DNA from: Glandiceps talaboti | Lineage: Eukaryota; Hemichordata; Enteropneusta; Spengelidae | Assembly (NCBI RefSeq): GCF_964340395.1 | Contig: NC_135568.1 | Location: forward strand, 18,639,748 to 18,703,747 | DNA length: 64,000 nucleotides | Reading direction: 5' to 3' | Shown here: positions 34,284 to 45,800 of the stretch, piece by piece | Numbering within the stretch: the first letter of the stretch is position 1 | Layout of the letters: every line of letters begins with the position of its first letter | The notes under the pieces: generated by a model | Seen by the model: the letters and a program-made list of their open reading frames with translations, nothing else | Told to the model about the DNA's origin: nothing | The model's database searches: none | Program-made: the position numbers and the translations under genes

Positions 34284-34752
34284 TAAATGACTGTTCTGTT
34301 AGGTAGACTAACTTACTATGTATACATGATAAAATGACTGTTCTGTTAGGTAGACTAACTTACTATGTATACATGATAAAATGACTGTTCTGTTAGGTAC
34401 ATTAACTTACTATGTATACATGATAAAATGACTGTTCTGTTAGGTACATTAACTTACTATGTATACATGATAAAATGACTGTTCTGTTAGGTACATTAAC
34501 TTACTATGTATACATGATAAAATGACTGTTCTGTTTGGTAGACTAACTTACTATGTATACATGATAAAATGACTGTTCTGTTAGGTACATTAACTTACTA
34601 TGTATACATGATAAAATGACTGTTCTGTTTGGTAGACTAACTTACTATGTATATATGATAAAATGACTGTTTTGTTAGGTACATTAACTTACTATGTATG
34701 CATGATAAAATGACTGTTCTGTTAGGTACATTAACTTACTATGTATACATGA
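34284..34752. repeat. minisatellite array, 47-bp unit, 10 copies
   Basis: The unit is TAAAATGACTGTTCTGTTAG + GTAGACTAACTTACTATGTA + TACATGA. Two alleles of the middle part, GGTAGACTAACTT and GGTACATTAACTT, are interspersed. Confidence 0.95.
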
Positions 34753-35530
34753 TTGAATGAGTGATTGCTGTTCTACCTCTCACCCACACATAAAACAAAC
34801 TATAATAATTTTCGCCTTTTTGGCAGTCATCTACTTCGTCTTCATTCTTTGTCATCGCAGCTCATGACCACAAATGACATATTTGACATACACAAACATC
34901 CCTTTTCTCTTATCCCTTTTTGTCATTGTGTCACTGAGGTTGTAATTTTTTCGGTGGTTTTCTGATTAGGTGGTTTCTATAATGGTTGATTAGTTGGTTG
35001 GTTTTGTTGGTTGGTCTTGATTTTGTCAGCTGGTTGATCCACATAAACACTTAGCAGTTCCGACACAAAGATTAAGGAAAAAAACTGTGTCCTCTTGTAT
35101 GGCAACTCAAATAGACGACAAAGCTTGGCAGCAATGACACCGCTAGCATTGACTAGGTAATATGGATTTCAGAGTTATCCATTTTAATGCGGCCAGATTC
35201 AAAAGCTCATTAATACTGGATAGTTCTTTAAGTATATAAACACTTGTCTCCCAAGAAGTCCAATCATTGAAGCTCAATCTACTAATTTGTAAATTTTATC
35301 ATAGACAGGAGGGGATTTAATGTGCGTTTTGAAAATCCACAAACTCTGAACTCTACGGGACCTATGCCAGAATTTGCCATACATGAATGCAATGCTAGTA
35401 TTTGTTAGATGGTATCTACAGCATATCAAGTGTACATCACATACATTTGACAGGTAAGAGTTGTAACAGTGTCATCTGTAAGCTTGTCTTTGTTTACTCA
35501 ATTTCTTGAGTTAAACATACAAAGAAAATT
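34753..35530. other. unique sequence
   Basis: No gene or recognisable repeat; short (TTGG)n-like tract near 34985-35035. Confidence 0.3.
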
Positions 35531-36075
35531 TCCTTGAAAATGTTTGCCAAGGTCAAATTACAGGCCAAGTCTCATTAGAAAGCCCATCATTGACAATGTG
35601 AGACACTTTAATGGTGTCCATATGTTTCAAACTTTTGGAGATAACAGACAAAATGTGCTTGTTTATTGTAAACATGGCTTTCATTTTGCTATACAGGTCA
35701 AAGGCCGTCAAATTAAGTGATGTGCATATGCTTCACATAGTGAAACCCAAGTCATGATCAAAATATCGATCATCACTTGAAATGTTTGATTTACAAAGTT
35801 ATGAATATAACACAGATTTCAAAGTTCAAGGTCTTAAAAGAAAACTCATATTTGATAAAAAAAAATAATACAGGGTGTAGGCACTTGAATTGAGTCACTA
35901 TGTATTATACCTCCAAAGTTATGATGCATATATGTCCATTCGTCCATATTTCATTCAGTCACAAAGCAAAGTGATTTGCATACGTCTCACAATATACGTT
36001 ACATTTGTACCAGGTTTATGAGGGTGAATGCACAAAGGGACACATACATGCACACAAACAATAAATGCCCTATGG
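35531..36075 (+). repeat. dispersed repeat R2, copy c (longest)
   Basis: It contains two successive R2-like modules: AGGTCAAATTACAGGC / CATTTTGCTATACAGGTCAA / AAGTGATGTGCATATGC, and AAGTTCAAGGTCTTAAAAG / GGGTGTAGGCACTTGAATTG / CATTCAGTCACAAAGCAAAG. The modules indicate an internal duplication within the family. Non-coding. Confidence 0.55.
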
Positions 36076-36479
36076 GCACCACAGACTAATCATTATTGCT
36101 ATAATTGTAGAACTTAAACTTGGTATTTAGGGTAGTCAAGATTTAATGACATAACACAGTCTACATTGTAAAGTCGTTAACTGGAAAAATGCCATTATGT
36201 GTGTCACAACAATTCAAAGTTTTTTGCAAGATTCTAAACAATGAATGTAAAATGATTTATTATATAATACTATAATGTATCAAATAAAACATACACATAT
36301 TCATACTTTGAACTTTCTTTTATTTCTGATATTAAAGAATTCGTTTAGCTTGCAAATGTTATTAAATGTATCCAAATCAGTGAGTTCTAATGACAAGGTT
36401 TCATATTGATAGACACAATAAAGATACTACTACCTGGTAGGATAGAGCTTACAATGTGAATGTGTTAATCCTATATATA

Positions 36480-36705
36480 GAGGCTGCAATGGACTGTATC
36501 ATGTCCCCCAACCGTTGTGTTGTGCTGATATACATCCGTGCCAGGGGTAGTCCTGCTTGCAGACGGTGCACGGGTCTAGGTTACTGAAATGACCCTCGGA
36601 AAGGGACGACTTACTCCGTATGCAAGCAGAACTATGCCAGGGGTAAAGCGTTTTGAGCACGGATCGCGGAGTGGGCGCTATAAAAAAAACACCAAACCAC
36701 TATAA
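36480..36705. repeat. interspersed SINE-like repeat
   Basis: It ends AAAGCGTTTTGAGCACGGAT ... GAGTGGGCGCTATAAAAA, a tail shared by many short interspersed repeats of marine animals; a diverged inverse copy of the tail is at 42655-42740. Upstream, CCAGGGGTAGTCCTGCTTGC is matched inverted by GCAAGCAGAACTATGCCAGG, so the body can fold. No clear tRNA A/B boxes. 36076-36479 holds nothing recognisable. Confidence 0.5.
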
Positions 36706-37424
36706 GTATTACATGTAGTGTTATCTGGTCTCATACATCGCATAATTTGTGGCCATGTATTTTCTTAGTATATCATTCATTGAAAGTAGTCTAGTTATAC
36801 GGTTTCGTTACGATTATAGTGTACGGTACCTCCCCTACTTGAATTTCCAAGCGAAGTACAGTATCGTGTTGTGACGGTGTATCCACAGGGAAGATCCGAA
36901 ATTTCGCGAAGAGCTTCGGTAATCCCCGATGGATTATCAACCAATCAATTGCCAGCTTTGATTGGAATGACGTTTGCAGGTGTAAGTCATGCCCATTCTG
37001 TTAACGGGTAAAGCCGCAAGGCAAAACACTTTCCCTTTCGGCAGTGTTTATTTCATTTGGCTCCAAATGATATTATTCTCATCAACAGATGTCGAAAGAG
37101 TGTCTCCGTATCTTTTGAAATTCATGTATTGCTTTGAATCTGTCTTAATTTTGAAGTTTGAAGTCTGTTGAGCTGTCCATCCAACCCTTATGTATATGAA
37201 ATAATAGAGGCTTCCTTCGTGTAATTCTATGCCTGAATTCGCTGTTACCATCTGCGCTGTACGATCATCGAGTCTGGCAACACATTCCTCGTCTATTTTC
37301 AATGTGTATTAAGCATCAAATTTAAAGACTTTCGTCGTACTATTCATTTCATTGTTTCGGCTGATCACACGGAAATCACACATAACTATGATGTAACCCA
37401 TGGACGTCAAGATCATTGGGAAAT
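36706..37424 (+). promoter_or_regulatory. probable promoter / 5' UTR region of the CACNB-like gene
   Basis: The region just upstream of the start exon is richer in CG dinucleotides than its surroundings. It has CCAAT-type words (AACCAATCAATTG at 36940, TTGATTGGAATG at 36957) but no clear TATA box near the ATG. Short upstream ATGs occur, including one at 37400 opening a 14-codon frame that overlaps the main start. The exact transcription start is not visible. Confidence 0.35.
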
Positions 37425-37496
37425 ATGGCGCGGTCGCCCGCTAACCTCCGAGACTACGAGACCGATGTCGTCCCGAACCATACACACCATCCCCAG
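37425..37496 (+). CDS. start exon, probable CACNB-like calcium channel beta subunit
   Basis: AAATATGG gives a strong Kozak context. The exon encodes MARSPANLRDYETDVV + PNHTHHPQ (24 residues) and ends CCCCAG|GTACGTACC, a near-perfect donor, in phase 0. The next supported exon at 38586 starts in phase 0, so the two join in frame. Beta-subunit genes are known for several alternative, poorly conserved first exons, so lack of similarity here is expected. This exon would be cytosolic N-terminal tail. It could instead belong to another transcript; the link rests on order, strand, phase and splice signals. Confidence 0.55.
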
Positions 37497-38585
37497 GTAC
37501 GTACCTAGTATCTAGATATGGAGCTGTGCGTATATATTATTCGATTCTATATTTTAGTCTAAAAAAAAATTCCTGTCGATGTATGATATATTACGTTTTA
37601 AGTTGATTTATGTTAACAGTACATGCTAAATATTACAGAAGTAATAGTGTGTGTGTTCAGTCGGAGAGTTGTAATAATTACTAGCATCTGTAGTCGTAAC
37701 TCTCAGTATAAAAAATAATACATCACACGAGTAAACCACGGCTTGAGATTCACTCATATTGTAAATATAGAGTTGGGTTAAGATTTTAGAAGGAGGTTGT
37801 GATTTCGAACGAGATATTTGTTTACATTGAGAAGGGGTACGAAGATCACAGGAAGTAACGTTGGGCAGCTTTAGTTACGTACATACAGAATAGGGTGAGA
37901 GACGTACAGATCGGAGATCTTGAGAATATATATACATACATAATAACTTTGAGAAGATCGTCACAGATTTGTAACAGAAATTAGACTATAAAGCTATGTG
38001 TTCTGTCTAACAAACTATCGTAAGCGAGCGCTATCAAAAATTACTCATGGAATGACGAAACTGGGAACATCATCATGTGGGATGTTTTGCGAGAAATACA
38101 GTCCCATCATGCATACATCGCCGCCATATTTGTTTTGTGTTCAGACATAGATCTGTCAAGTGTCAAAACGGTCCAATTTTCACCCATTTAGAACTTAGCT
38201 ACTGCAGTCGCAACGTCGATAATGGTTATCATTTAGCTTAATATTGTATTAAGATTAATAAAATTACAAATTTAGATTCGATGTCTGGTTTTGACGATAT
38301 TTTGTTAAGGAATTCTACGAATGTTAACCATCTTAAGCTTGATGTGCTTGCCAATGCTTCAATTCATTTTCCTCTACGAATTTGTCAAAAGTGTGTTTAA
38401 AATACAGTAATATGGATGTAATTCAGTTGAAAATTAAATTCCGGTGTCGTCGGAATGACACAAATCATGATGGGTCACCCGAACGATGTCAGGCTTGGCA
38501 ATATTTACATCAGTACAATATCAGAATTACTAAGCAGCGAACATGTGTCAACCGGCTTCAGTCTCTCATTTCATTTGTATTACAG
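37497..38585 (+). other. intron between the two CACNB-like exons
   Basis: Starts GTACGT and ends with the pyrimidine-rich CTCTCATTTCATTTGTATTACAG. AT-rich, no repeat recognised. Frames overlapping its end merely read through the acceptor. Confidence 0.5.
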
Positions 38586-38675
38586 TCGACTGCTAGGGGT
38601 GCACGGCGAAAAGGAAGAATTAAACGATCGGACGGTAGTTTTTCAGATACAAGCTCTAATAGCTACATAATACAG
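38586..38675 (+). CDS. CACNB: exon of voltage-gated calcium channel beta subunit
   Basis: A 30-codon exon, phase 0 at both ends, with acceptor TTGTATTACAG and donor CAG|GTATGG. The peptide STARGARRKGRIKRSDGS followed by FSDTSSNSYIIQ matches the conserved N-terminal exon of vertebrate beta subunits (ARRKNRFKGSDGS, then a Ser/Thr-rich run ending SFVRQ), including the exon end right before GSADSYTSRPSDSDVS. Cav-beta is a cytosolic MAGUK-like protein (SH3 plus guanylate-kinase fold) that binds the I-II linker of the alpha-1 subunit and promotes channel trafficking and gating. Only the variable head is here; SH3 and GK exons are not in the window. Family assignment is from recognisable motif and exon structure, not from a database search. 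Confidence 0.75.
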
Positions 38676-39834
38676 GTATGGTAATTTGTTTTATTAGTAG
38701 ATTCCTATGAACGATGAGACTAGGGAATTGCAAGCAAGATGGCTGACCATGTGGCTGTTAGGTTTACTAATCACACCCAATAACTGACTTGGCTGCACCT
38801 CTAAGTCTACTTTGCTATTTATTGTTATGATCTGCATTATCTGTTAGACCAGTCCATCTATTGTGGACAGTGTTTAAACTTCTAATTAGTTATTTGAAGG
38901 TTGTCGTCAAATTTTGTGAAAATGTGAATGATTGTGGATATACATAATGTATGTGCTTTGCTACACCTGTAGAGTTTGTATTGAGTAATGAGAATATTAT
39001 CAAGTGTAAGTTTCTTTATATATTGTTTTGATTGATGTTGTTGTGTAGTATGTAACATTAAAACTCGTGGATGATGAATAATTTGTCATGTCTGACTCGT
39101 CCTTTTTGTTCTTCACATATTATATGTAGATTGTTATTAATGTCATTTTACAGTGTCATTCCAGGTTTTATCTGTATAACATGTTGTCTTTCTTAACAAA
39201 GTACCTTTCAAATGTGAATATCTTGTTGATATATGTATGTTGTTGAACTGTGTATATTTGTGACACATTTATATACACTTGTAATATTAGTGCATTTATT
39301 TACTCCTTATTTACATGTTACAAGTTAATGAAATTATTCTTGCCCTCCTTATATAAGTTGTATGCATGTTGTACTTAGTAAATTTCATTGTCAAACACAC
39401 AAAAAAAAGAAAAGATTTATTCATTGAAATTCCGTGAAGGCTTCGGTGATCAACAGGTCACTTGCTATTGAGGACATGTGGCCTTACAAGTACATGAAGC
39501 CCAGGGAGGTAAAAGGTGTCCTGAAGTGTGTATCATCTGCTGTCTCTGTTTAAATAATGGTTTGTTAGTAAATGAATACTTTTTCTAACTGTCATTTCCA
39601 TGTCAGGGATTTTAAGTTTGTCTTCAAAGTATACAGAATGTGGTGGTGATTGATACACTCACCATGTACCTTTTGTCCTCATATTATGTGCAAATGTTCA
39701 TCATGTCTCATGTTGTAAATAATGAGTCAATCGTAATGCTGATGACAAAAATATTTACACAACAGTTTCACATTTTATGTACTTGTGTTGTTGCTTTAGT
39801 TTTTGAAAAACAACATTTTTAAGTTTTCCGACAC
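38676..39834 (+). other. start of the next CACNB-like intron
   Basis: AT-rich, no exon seen. I looked for the GSADSYTSRPSDSDVS-type exon through to the window end and did not find it. Confidence 0.4.
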
Positions 39835-40093
39835 GTGTGTGTGTGTGTGTGTATGCGCGCGCGTGTGCGTGCGTGCATGTGTATGTATGTGTATGTATGT
39901 ATGTATGTATGTATGTATGTATGTATGTACATGTATGTATGTATGTATGTATGTATGTATGTATGTATGTATGTATGTATGTATGTATGTATGCATACAT
40001 GTATGTATGTATGTATGTATGTATGTATGTATGTATGTCTGGCTGTATGTGTGTGTGTATGTGTGTATGTATGTATGTATGTATGTATGTATG

Positions 40094-40123
<30 letters not shown>
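39835..40123. repeat. (TG)n then (GTAT)n microsatellite
   Basis: A short TG/CG tract passes into about 50 GTAT tetramers with scattered variants (GCATACATGTAT near 39991, CTGGCTGTATG near 40039). Confidence 0.97.
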
Positions 40124-40125
<2 letters not shown>

Positions 40126-40814
40126 ATACATTCAAAAGGGTTGTGTATGATTTGATCATATAAATCTACAAGTGACTTAGTGAGCTATACATGTATTTAC
40201 AAATTAAAAATTAAAATTTGGAGATACCATGCTGTTTTAGTGTACAAATTTGGACTATGAATTCTGCAACACATTCAATGCTAAGAAAGCAAATACAAAC
40301 ATAGCTGTCACATAAAGACTTACTGAACTTTAGAACTGAAACAGGGCATTCATTCTCTAAAAATATGTAAGACATTTACCTTTCATCTGTATTTGCCAAC
40401 AGTAAAATGATCAACTCAGTTCAGGTTCTACTGTACAATGTATACACAACATTACTGTTACCTAGCTCCTACGCATCAATGCTATCAATACATGTAGCTG
40501 CCTTGAATATGGCAACCACTTTTGTATTATCATAGAGTTTTAACATTCATATGTGTACGAATAATCAAGACTAACTGATTTTGCTTGTTATTAATTATCT
40601 TTGCTCATAATTGAAATGTTGTAGGATGGCCATCTAGTATGCTGTTAATAAGTTTGCATACTGGACTGGGAGGTATTGTAAATATATTCTTGGTCATTAC
40701 AGTCGATTTGGAAAAGTTGTTGATCTGAATCGGTCCTGACAATACATGGTTCTGTATTCTGGAATGTCTTTAATTATAGCATACAATGTATGTATATACT
40801 TTTAATTCATATAA
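40124..40814. other. unique sequence
   Basis: Nothing assigned. Confidence 0.3.
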
Positions 40815-41275
40815 AACAATTCCAATGCCAGTATTTACATATGATGATTACACTTGGTTTTTATCCAATGCCAGTATTTACATGTGATGATTACACTTGG
40901 TCTTATCCAATGCCAGTATTTTCATATGATGATTACACTTGGTTTTATCCAATGACAATGTTTCCATTTGATGATTACACTTGGTTTTTATCCAATGCCA
41001 GTATTTCCATTTGATGATTACACTTGGTTTTTATCCAATGACAATGTTTCCATTTGATGATTATCACTGTGCCCTCTAATGATAGTGGAATTTTGTTGTT
41101 GTGAGTCAAAATGAGAAAAACTGGCATTTCTTGTGAGTGAGCACATAGTAAGAGATAGGGGATCACCAAATTTTGGTGCGTCACTAGAAATTGTGTGCGT
41201 CAGTGGCACGTCAAATTGGTTTAGGGCGTACTGATGATTACACTTGGTTTTATCCAATGACAGTCTTCCCATGAT
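40815..41275. repeat. diverged 43-bp tandem repeat, about 7 copies, interrupted
   Basis: Units carry GATGATTACACTTGGTTTTT, ATCCAATG(CC/AC)A and (GTATTT/TGTTTC)CAT. Six lie at 40815-41062 and one at 41232-41275, separated by about 170 bp of unrelated sequence (41063-41231) that probably inserted into the array. Confidence 0.85.
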
Positions 41276-41344
41276 GATAACATTCAACTAAGATACTGCC
41301 CATACCATTACCTTAGCTGTTTTACACATGGGCATAGGCACTGA

Positions 41345-41445
41345 AGACTCATGAATGTTCAATGTGCATACATTATTTCTGCTGACTCCCATGATGCAAT
41401 AGCCCATAGCAAAGATACCCTATAAATGCACAAGATCAACTTGAA
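41345..41445. repeat. foldback repeat R3, partial second copy
   Basis: CATTATTTCTGCTGACTCCC and ATGATGCAATAGCCCATAGC with the following AAAGATACCCTATAAATGCA match 865-940. The opposite arm of the foldback is missing. Confidence 0.65.
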
Positions 41446-42244
41446 GCTTCTTTGAAATTGCAAGTAATTGTGGTATGATGTAACATCATGAAATGACTCT
41501 CCAGAACCCATAGTTTAAGGAAATGTCACTGGAATGGTGGCTGTGTTCCCCTTCATGAGAAATTTTATTTTAATACTGTATGTTCAGCTTTCACATTATT
41601 CTGTCACCTTGAGAGGGCGCTGCAACTTGTCTGTGTCAGTGTGTAAAGCTATCAAGATATTCATATTCCAGTGTTCTCTACAGATGGAAAAAATTAAGGG
41701 ATAGCTCATTTGCATATATTTGGATAAATATAAAAGCTGTAAGTTATATGCTAGCTATTCAAATGATCCAGCACACTTTAATTTACTTGTAGAATTGTAA
41801 TAGTAGGGCCTGGGCTACTTCTAGTTTAGTAGTACAATCTTTAAAATGCATTTAACTCCACATTGACTATTTCTACAAATACAGGCTACTTTCAAAATTC
41901 TTCCTCTGAGATGATGACACAAACAGTTCAAGCTTTCTGTTTGTAACTCAAGCCCAGACCTTCAAAGCCTTGGCAAAATCAAAGCAAAATTCATAGTTTA
42001 ATTTAAGTTTGTGTAAGTTTACATATATTTATATACAGGCATTGCATCTGTCCTAATTGTCGTGAAACATGAGACTTACTATGAACTCACAATAGTTAGT
42101 GATGTCATGAGCCGCAATATTGGAATATACATGTTTTTCAGTTGCTTGAAATTTCACAATGTATGATGTCAAACTATAAACTAAAAGTGTTTTCAGAGTA
42201 ATATTGAACACAAAACTGATATTGCAACTTTAGCTAAAGGTATA
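41446..42244. other. unique sequence
   Basis: AGAGGGCGCTGCAACTTG at 41613 is a transposon-like word. No gene seen. Confidence 0.3.
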
Positions 42245-42334
42245 TTAGTCTGTTACATTCTTTTGATGGTTGTTGGGGTACAAATGGATTTAGTCTGTGA
42301 CATTCTTTTGATGGTTGTTGGGGTACAAATGGAT
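42245..42334. repeat. tandem duplication of 45 bp
   Basis: TTAGTCTGT(T/G)ACATTC then TTTTGATGGTTGTTGGGGTA and CAAATGGA repeat once with a single difference. Confidence 0.9.
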
Positions 42335-42654
42335 GCATATGATGTGACTGACATTGAATACCTACGTTTATCTATAATATACTTGCCACTAAGCAGACCT
42401 GTCAGCTTGTAGGTGTGAAATACATTTATTATTTTGAGTAACACCTGGTGTTAGGACTAACCCAACTAACATATCATAATTAGCACCAGTTGTAGTTGGT
42501 AGACAACGGTGTATGTAATTGAAATTTCGCTTTCATTGTTTCAAAAGTAATACTGGTTAGCATATAGATAAGTGACTCCTTGTAAAACAATGGGTAGTCA
42601 GCTGTCTTCGAACAAACGCAGGCTGAACACATCGAAGTTCTGAGCGACTGGTAT

Positions 42655-42740
42655 GTAAATATAGTAATGATATAATAATAATGGTGTCAGTTTTTGTATA
42701 GTGCTTTCCCACTCTGTGCTCAAAGTGTTGTACAATTATT
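42655..42740. repeat. interspersed repeat tail (SINE-like)
   Basis: ATAATAATAATGGTGTCAG, TATAGTGCTTTCCCACTCTG and TGCTCAAAGTGTTGTACAAT match the 'TATAGCGCTTT...CTCAAAGCGCTTTACAAT' tail of short repeats common in marine animals. It takes the place of the TG/hairpin end in R1 copy B. Confidence 0.5.
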
Positions 42741-43412
42741 AAGCATAGAACGATCTCATCAGCAATATGCAAATTAGGTGTAAAAATATGAATTTTGGTC
42801 AAACTTATATCTCAAAAATTGCTTGATCAATGAGACTGAAATTTAGTGAGATGTTTCTAGAAGTGTTATTCTGCAGATTTTGTTCAAAACATTTGACACA
42901 ATTGGCTTTAGCAACCATGACCACACCCTTTAAATGCCACTATATTTTACTAAAATAACAACATCTGGTAGGCAAGTGAGTAAACATTAAATAAATGTAT
43001 GCAAATATCCCTAGAAACCATGGCCACACCCATAGCAATAGCCAAACAATGTATTTGACAAAGATAAGGATTTTGAGACATTTGAACATTCAAAAGGTGT
43101 ATGCAAATATGCCTAGCAACAAGACCATGCCCATAGCAACAACCAAATGATCATGTATATTGCAAAGATAACATCAGGGATTCATAGACAAGTGAAGGAA
43201 CATTCAAAAAATGTATGCAAATATGTCTAGCAACCCAATCACCCCCATAGCAACAGCCAAATGATTGCATATATTATTGCAAATATAACAAGAGCATTGG
43301 ATAGGCAACTGGATAATTATTCAGCAAATGAACACCTATACTTAGCATGGATCAGCATGTGGATAAACATTTTTAAAAAGTTCTACAATGCCATTGGCGC
43401 TATTTTTAAAAA
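42741..43412. mobile_element. dispersed element R1, copy B (inverse orientation)
   Basis: Reading +, the order is CTCATCAGCAATATGCAAAT module, TGTTATTCTGCAGATTTTGT, about three 115-bp core units (ATGTATGCAAATAT...CCATAGCAACAACCAAATGA...GCAAAGATAAC), then the end block TATTCAGCAAATGAACACCT, GGATCAGCATGTGGATAAAC and CATTGGCGCTATTTTT. The TG tract and hairpin are absent. Confidence 0.7.
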
Positions 43413-43618
43413 GAAAAAAATAACACATAGTTATGCTACTATGCCATTGATTGTGATCTTCCTAATATACAACCATAATTAACAGCAAATAACTCAACCC
43501 TTTAGAGACTGACTGGGGGGGGGGGGGGGGGAGTCTATGCACTTTTGTGTATGACTATGTACCATGGTCATCATTCCAACAGTTTTGGGGAAATTTGGTG
43601 ATTTAACCCTGATATATA

Positions 43619-43646
43619 TTTTGTTTTCCTTATTTAACGACCTTCC

Positions 43647-43690
<44 letters not shown>

Positions 43691-43717
43691 GAAGGTCGTT
43701 AAATAAGGAAAACAAAA
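43619..43717. repeat. perfect 31-bp inverted repeat around an (AT)n core
   Basis: TTTTGTTTTCCTTATTTAAC + GACCTTCCCAA (43619-43649) is exactly inverted at 43687-43717. The spacer is 37 bp of alternating AT. The whole can form a long hairpin or cruciform. Confidence 0.9.
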
Positions 43718-44686
43718 CAAATGCAACATTATATATAAAATGTTCAAATTCTGTATATGTGAGATGTCCCCTCACCTTCCAAGCTGTCACATTGTGTATG
43801 AAAACAATCTTTTCTCATGAAATGTATAATTTTGAATGGAGACATCAAAGTGATGACAGGATGTACAATATCTTCAAAAATTATCATTTATGACCCAGAT
43901 GACCTAATTAAATATTCAAAATGGCTTCTGAGAAATTCATAAATATCTTCTCTTAATGATCAGAGTCATGCATTGTATCATGCCCAACATTCTAGCACAC
44001 AATAAAAATGGAGAACATTTATTCACAGGGCAGCATATAGTTCCATGCAAATGTCATGGACAGACACTTGCAAACATATATCTCCATACAAATGTCATGG
44101 ATGGATCATACTGCCAAGCATTTCATTTCATGTGTTGTTGTTATGGTAATCGATCACATCCATTGTTATTGTTCACACTAGGTTGACACAGGTTATTTTC
44201 CATACAACTTAAAAGTGGCATCAATTTCTTGTTCAATGACGCCAAGGAAATCGTCATTACTGGACTCTGCTTTAAAAATTTCCAAGACTCGGTTGTTTAA
44301 AATCCCGTAAAATTGGCTGTGATTTACCCGAAGTTAGGCTGAACTCATTCCCTGAGGTAATCAAAGAGTTGAATCTTCACCTTGGTTAACATTGCTCCTA
44401 TCACTTGATAAATAACAGTCTCCATAGTCTACTTGGCTTGGTCGGCATTTTTTAACATTTCAATTTTCGATCGGGAAATTTGTTGTGGATCGGCAGTCAA
44501 ACTTCCCAGCCTCATGTCACAGCCGCCATATTGCATATCAATTGAAATCTCTAGAATAACACTATGTCATTAGACTAAGCATACTGCCCTCAACGATACA
44601 GTATGACGATGACAAGGTCCTGAACAGAAATGATGCTGAGGTCAAAGGTTAGGTACTGTTGAACCTGATATATCGGGTATCTGCCC
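43718..44686. other. unique sequence
   Basis: No exon recognised. Slightly CG-richer from 44470. Confidence 0.3.
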
Positions 44687-45620
44687 TTAAGGTAGACGGG
44701 GAAGAATCGCCTTGACTATTTACGACGTAATCCGACACAGCATGAAGTGTTTTGGACTTTGAACTTATTTGCATATGTCAAATTGTCCATGCTCACGTCC
44801 CACCACGGCCAGTCAAAGAGGAGGAACATTATAGTCCAATATTCATGCTCCTTTACCAAAATATACTCAAGAATTGTCATTCCTGACAAAAAAATTCTTA
44901 TTTACTGCACTAATGTTTCAAAATTCCCGCGATGTCACAACCAATGCGATCCGTTATGCAGAGACCTACTTCCGCATTCCACTCCTTTATCATGGCGCCA
45001 CCCATAACATCTCATGAATATTTATTAAAAACGTCATCTTCGGCTTCGTTCGGCAAGATTTTTTCACGGTCGGACTAATCCTTTGACCCAACTTTGCGTG
45101 TTAGCGGGAAGTACCCGGATGATAACGTAGTTCTATGGTTATTCTTCAGACTCTGACCTATCGATGTTTGGTACTCGCTTTTCAATCGGATCACTCGTTA
45201 CAGATTTACGTGATTTCGCCTGGGACTTGAAAATGACATCGTTTGGACTCAAAAATGCACCATTTTCATAGTTTTTACTAAGAATTAATTGGAAATTCAC
45301 CTATTTCTATAAAACATCGATAGAGTATGTTGTTTTGAATGTGTCTAGGTCATAGTTCAGGGTGTACGGCAAATACATTTACAGGAAACGTTCGCCGAAA
45401 TTTTCACCAATTTTTTCCAAAAATCTTGACCAAATTCTACCAAGCAATTATTTTTTCATACATCGATTCACTAGGTATTTTTAAGTCTGTATTCGAAGTT
45501 TCATGAAAATTAAACGGCAAATTTCCATATGAGTGGCATGTGAAGTCAACAATATATGTTAGTAATTGTTACAGATCTAAGGGCCTGCAATCGGCAGCGG
45601 TTCTTCCCCGTCTACCTTAA
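44687..45620. mobile_element. 0.93-kb TIR element flanked by TTAA
   Basis: TTAA|GGTAGACGGGGAAGAATCGC at 44687 and the inverted GCGGTTCTTCCCCGTCTACC|TTAA ending at 45620 give about 20-bp terminal inverted repeats with one mismatch, each bordered by TTAA. TTAA duplication is the signature of piggyBac-type insertion, although these tips do not start with the usual CCC. No long frame inside, so non-autonomous. Confidence 0.6.
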
Positions 45621-45631
45621 GGGGTTAACAT

Positions 45632-45800
45632 ATATAGACTCCATTCAAGTGTCTATCCCTGTCATATCAGGTGTGAGCTTTCTTTTAAGACTTTAACCAT
45701 GACCTTCCAGGTAAATTATCAAATCCAGTCATTTCTTGCATACCTTTACTTTTTGTAGCATTGATTTGTTGTCACCAATTTCTTTGAACTCATGCTGCTT
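45632..45800 (-). repeat. dispersed repeat R2, copy d
   Basis: Minus-strand reading: AAAGAAATTGGTGACAAC, GGTCATGGTTAAAGTCTTAA, GGGATAGACACTTGAATGGA, collinear with copy a. It lies immediately next to the TTAA element. Confidence 0.65.

Noticed and set aside
38382-38684. 100-codon frame beginning before the CACNB-like exon
   Set aside because: Its first two thirds lie upstream of a strong acceptor (TTGTATTACAG) and have no family similarity; only the part from 38586 is conserved, so the rest is read-through of intron.
39755-40159. His/Thr-rich and Cys/Val-rich frames
   Set aside because: Translations of the (GTAT)n microsatellite.
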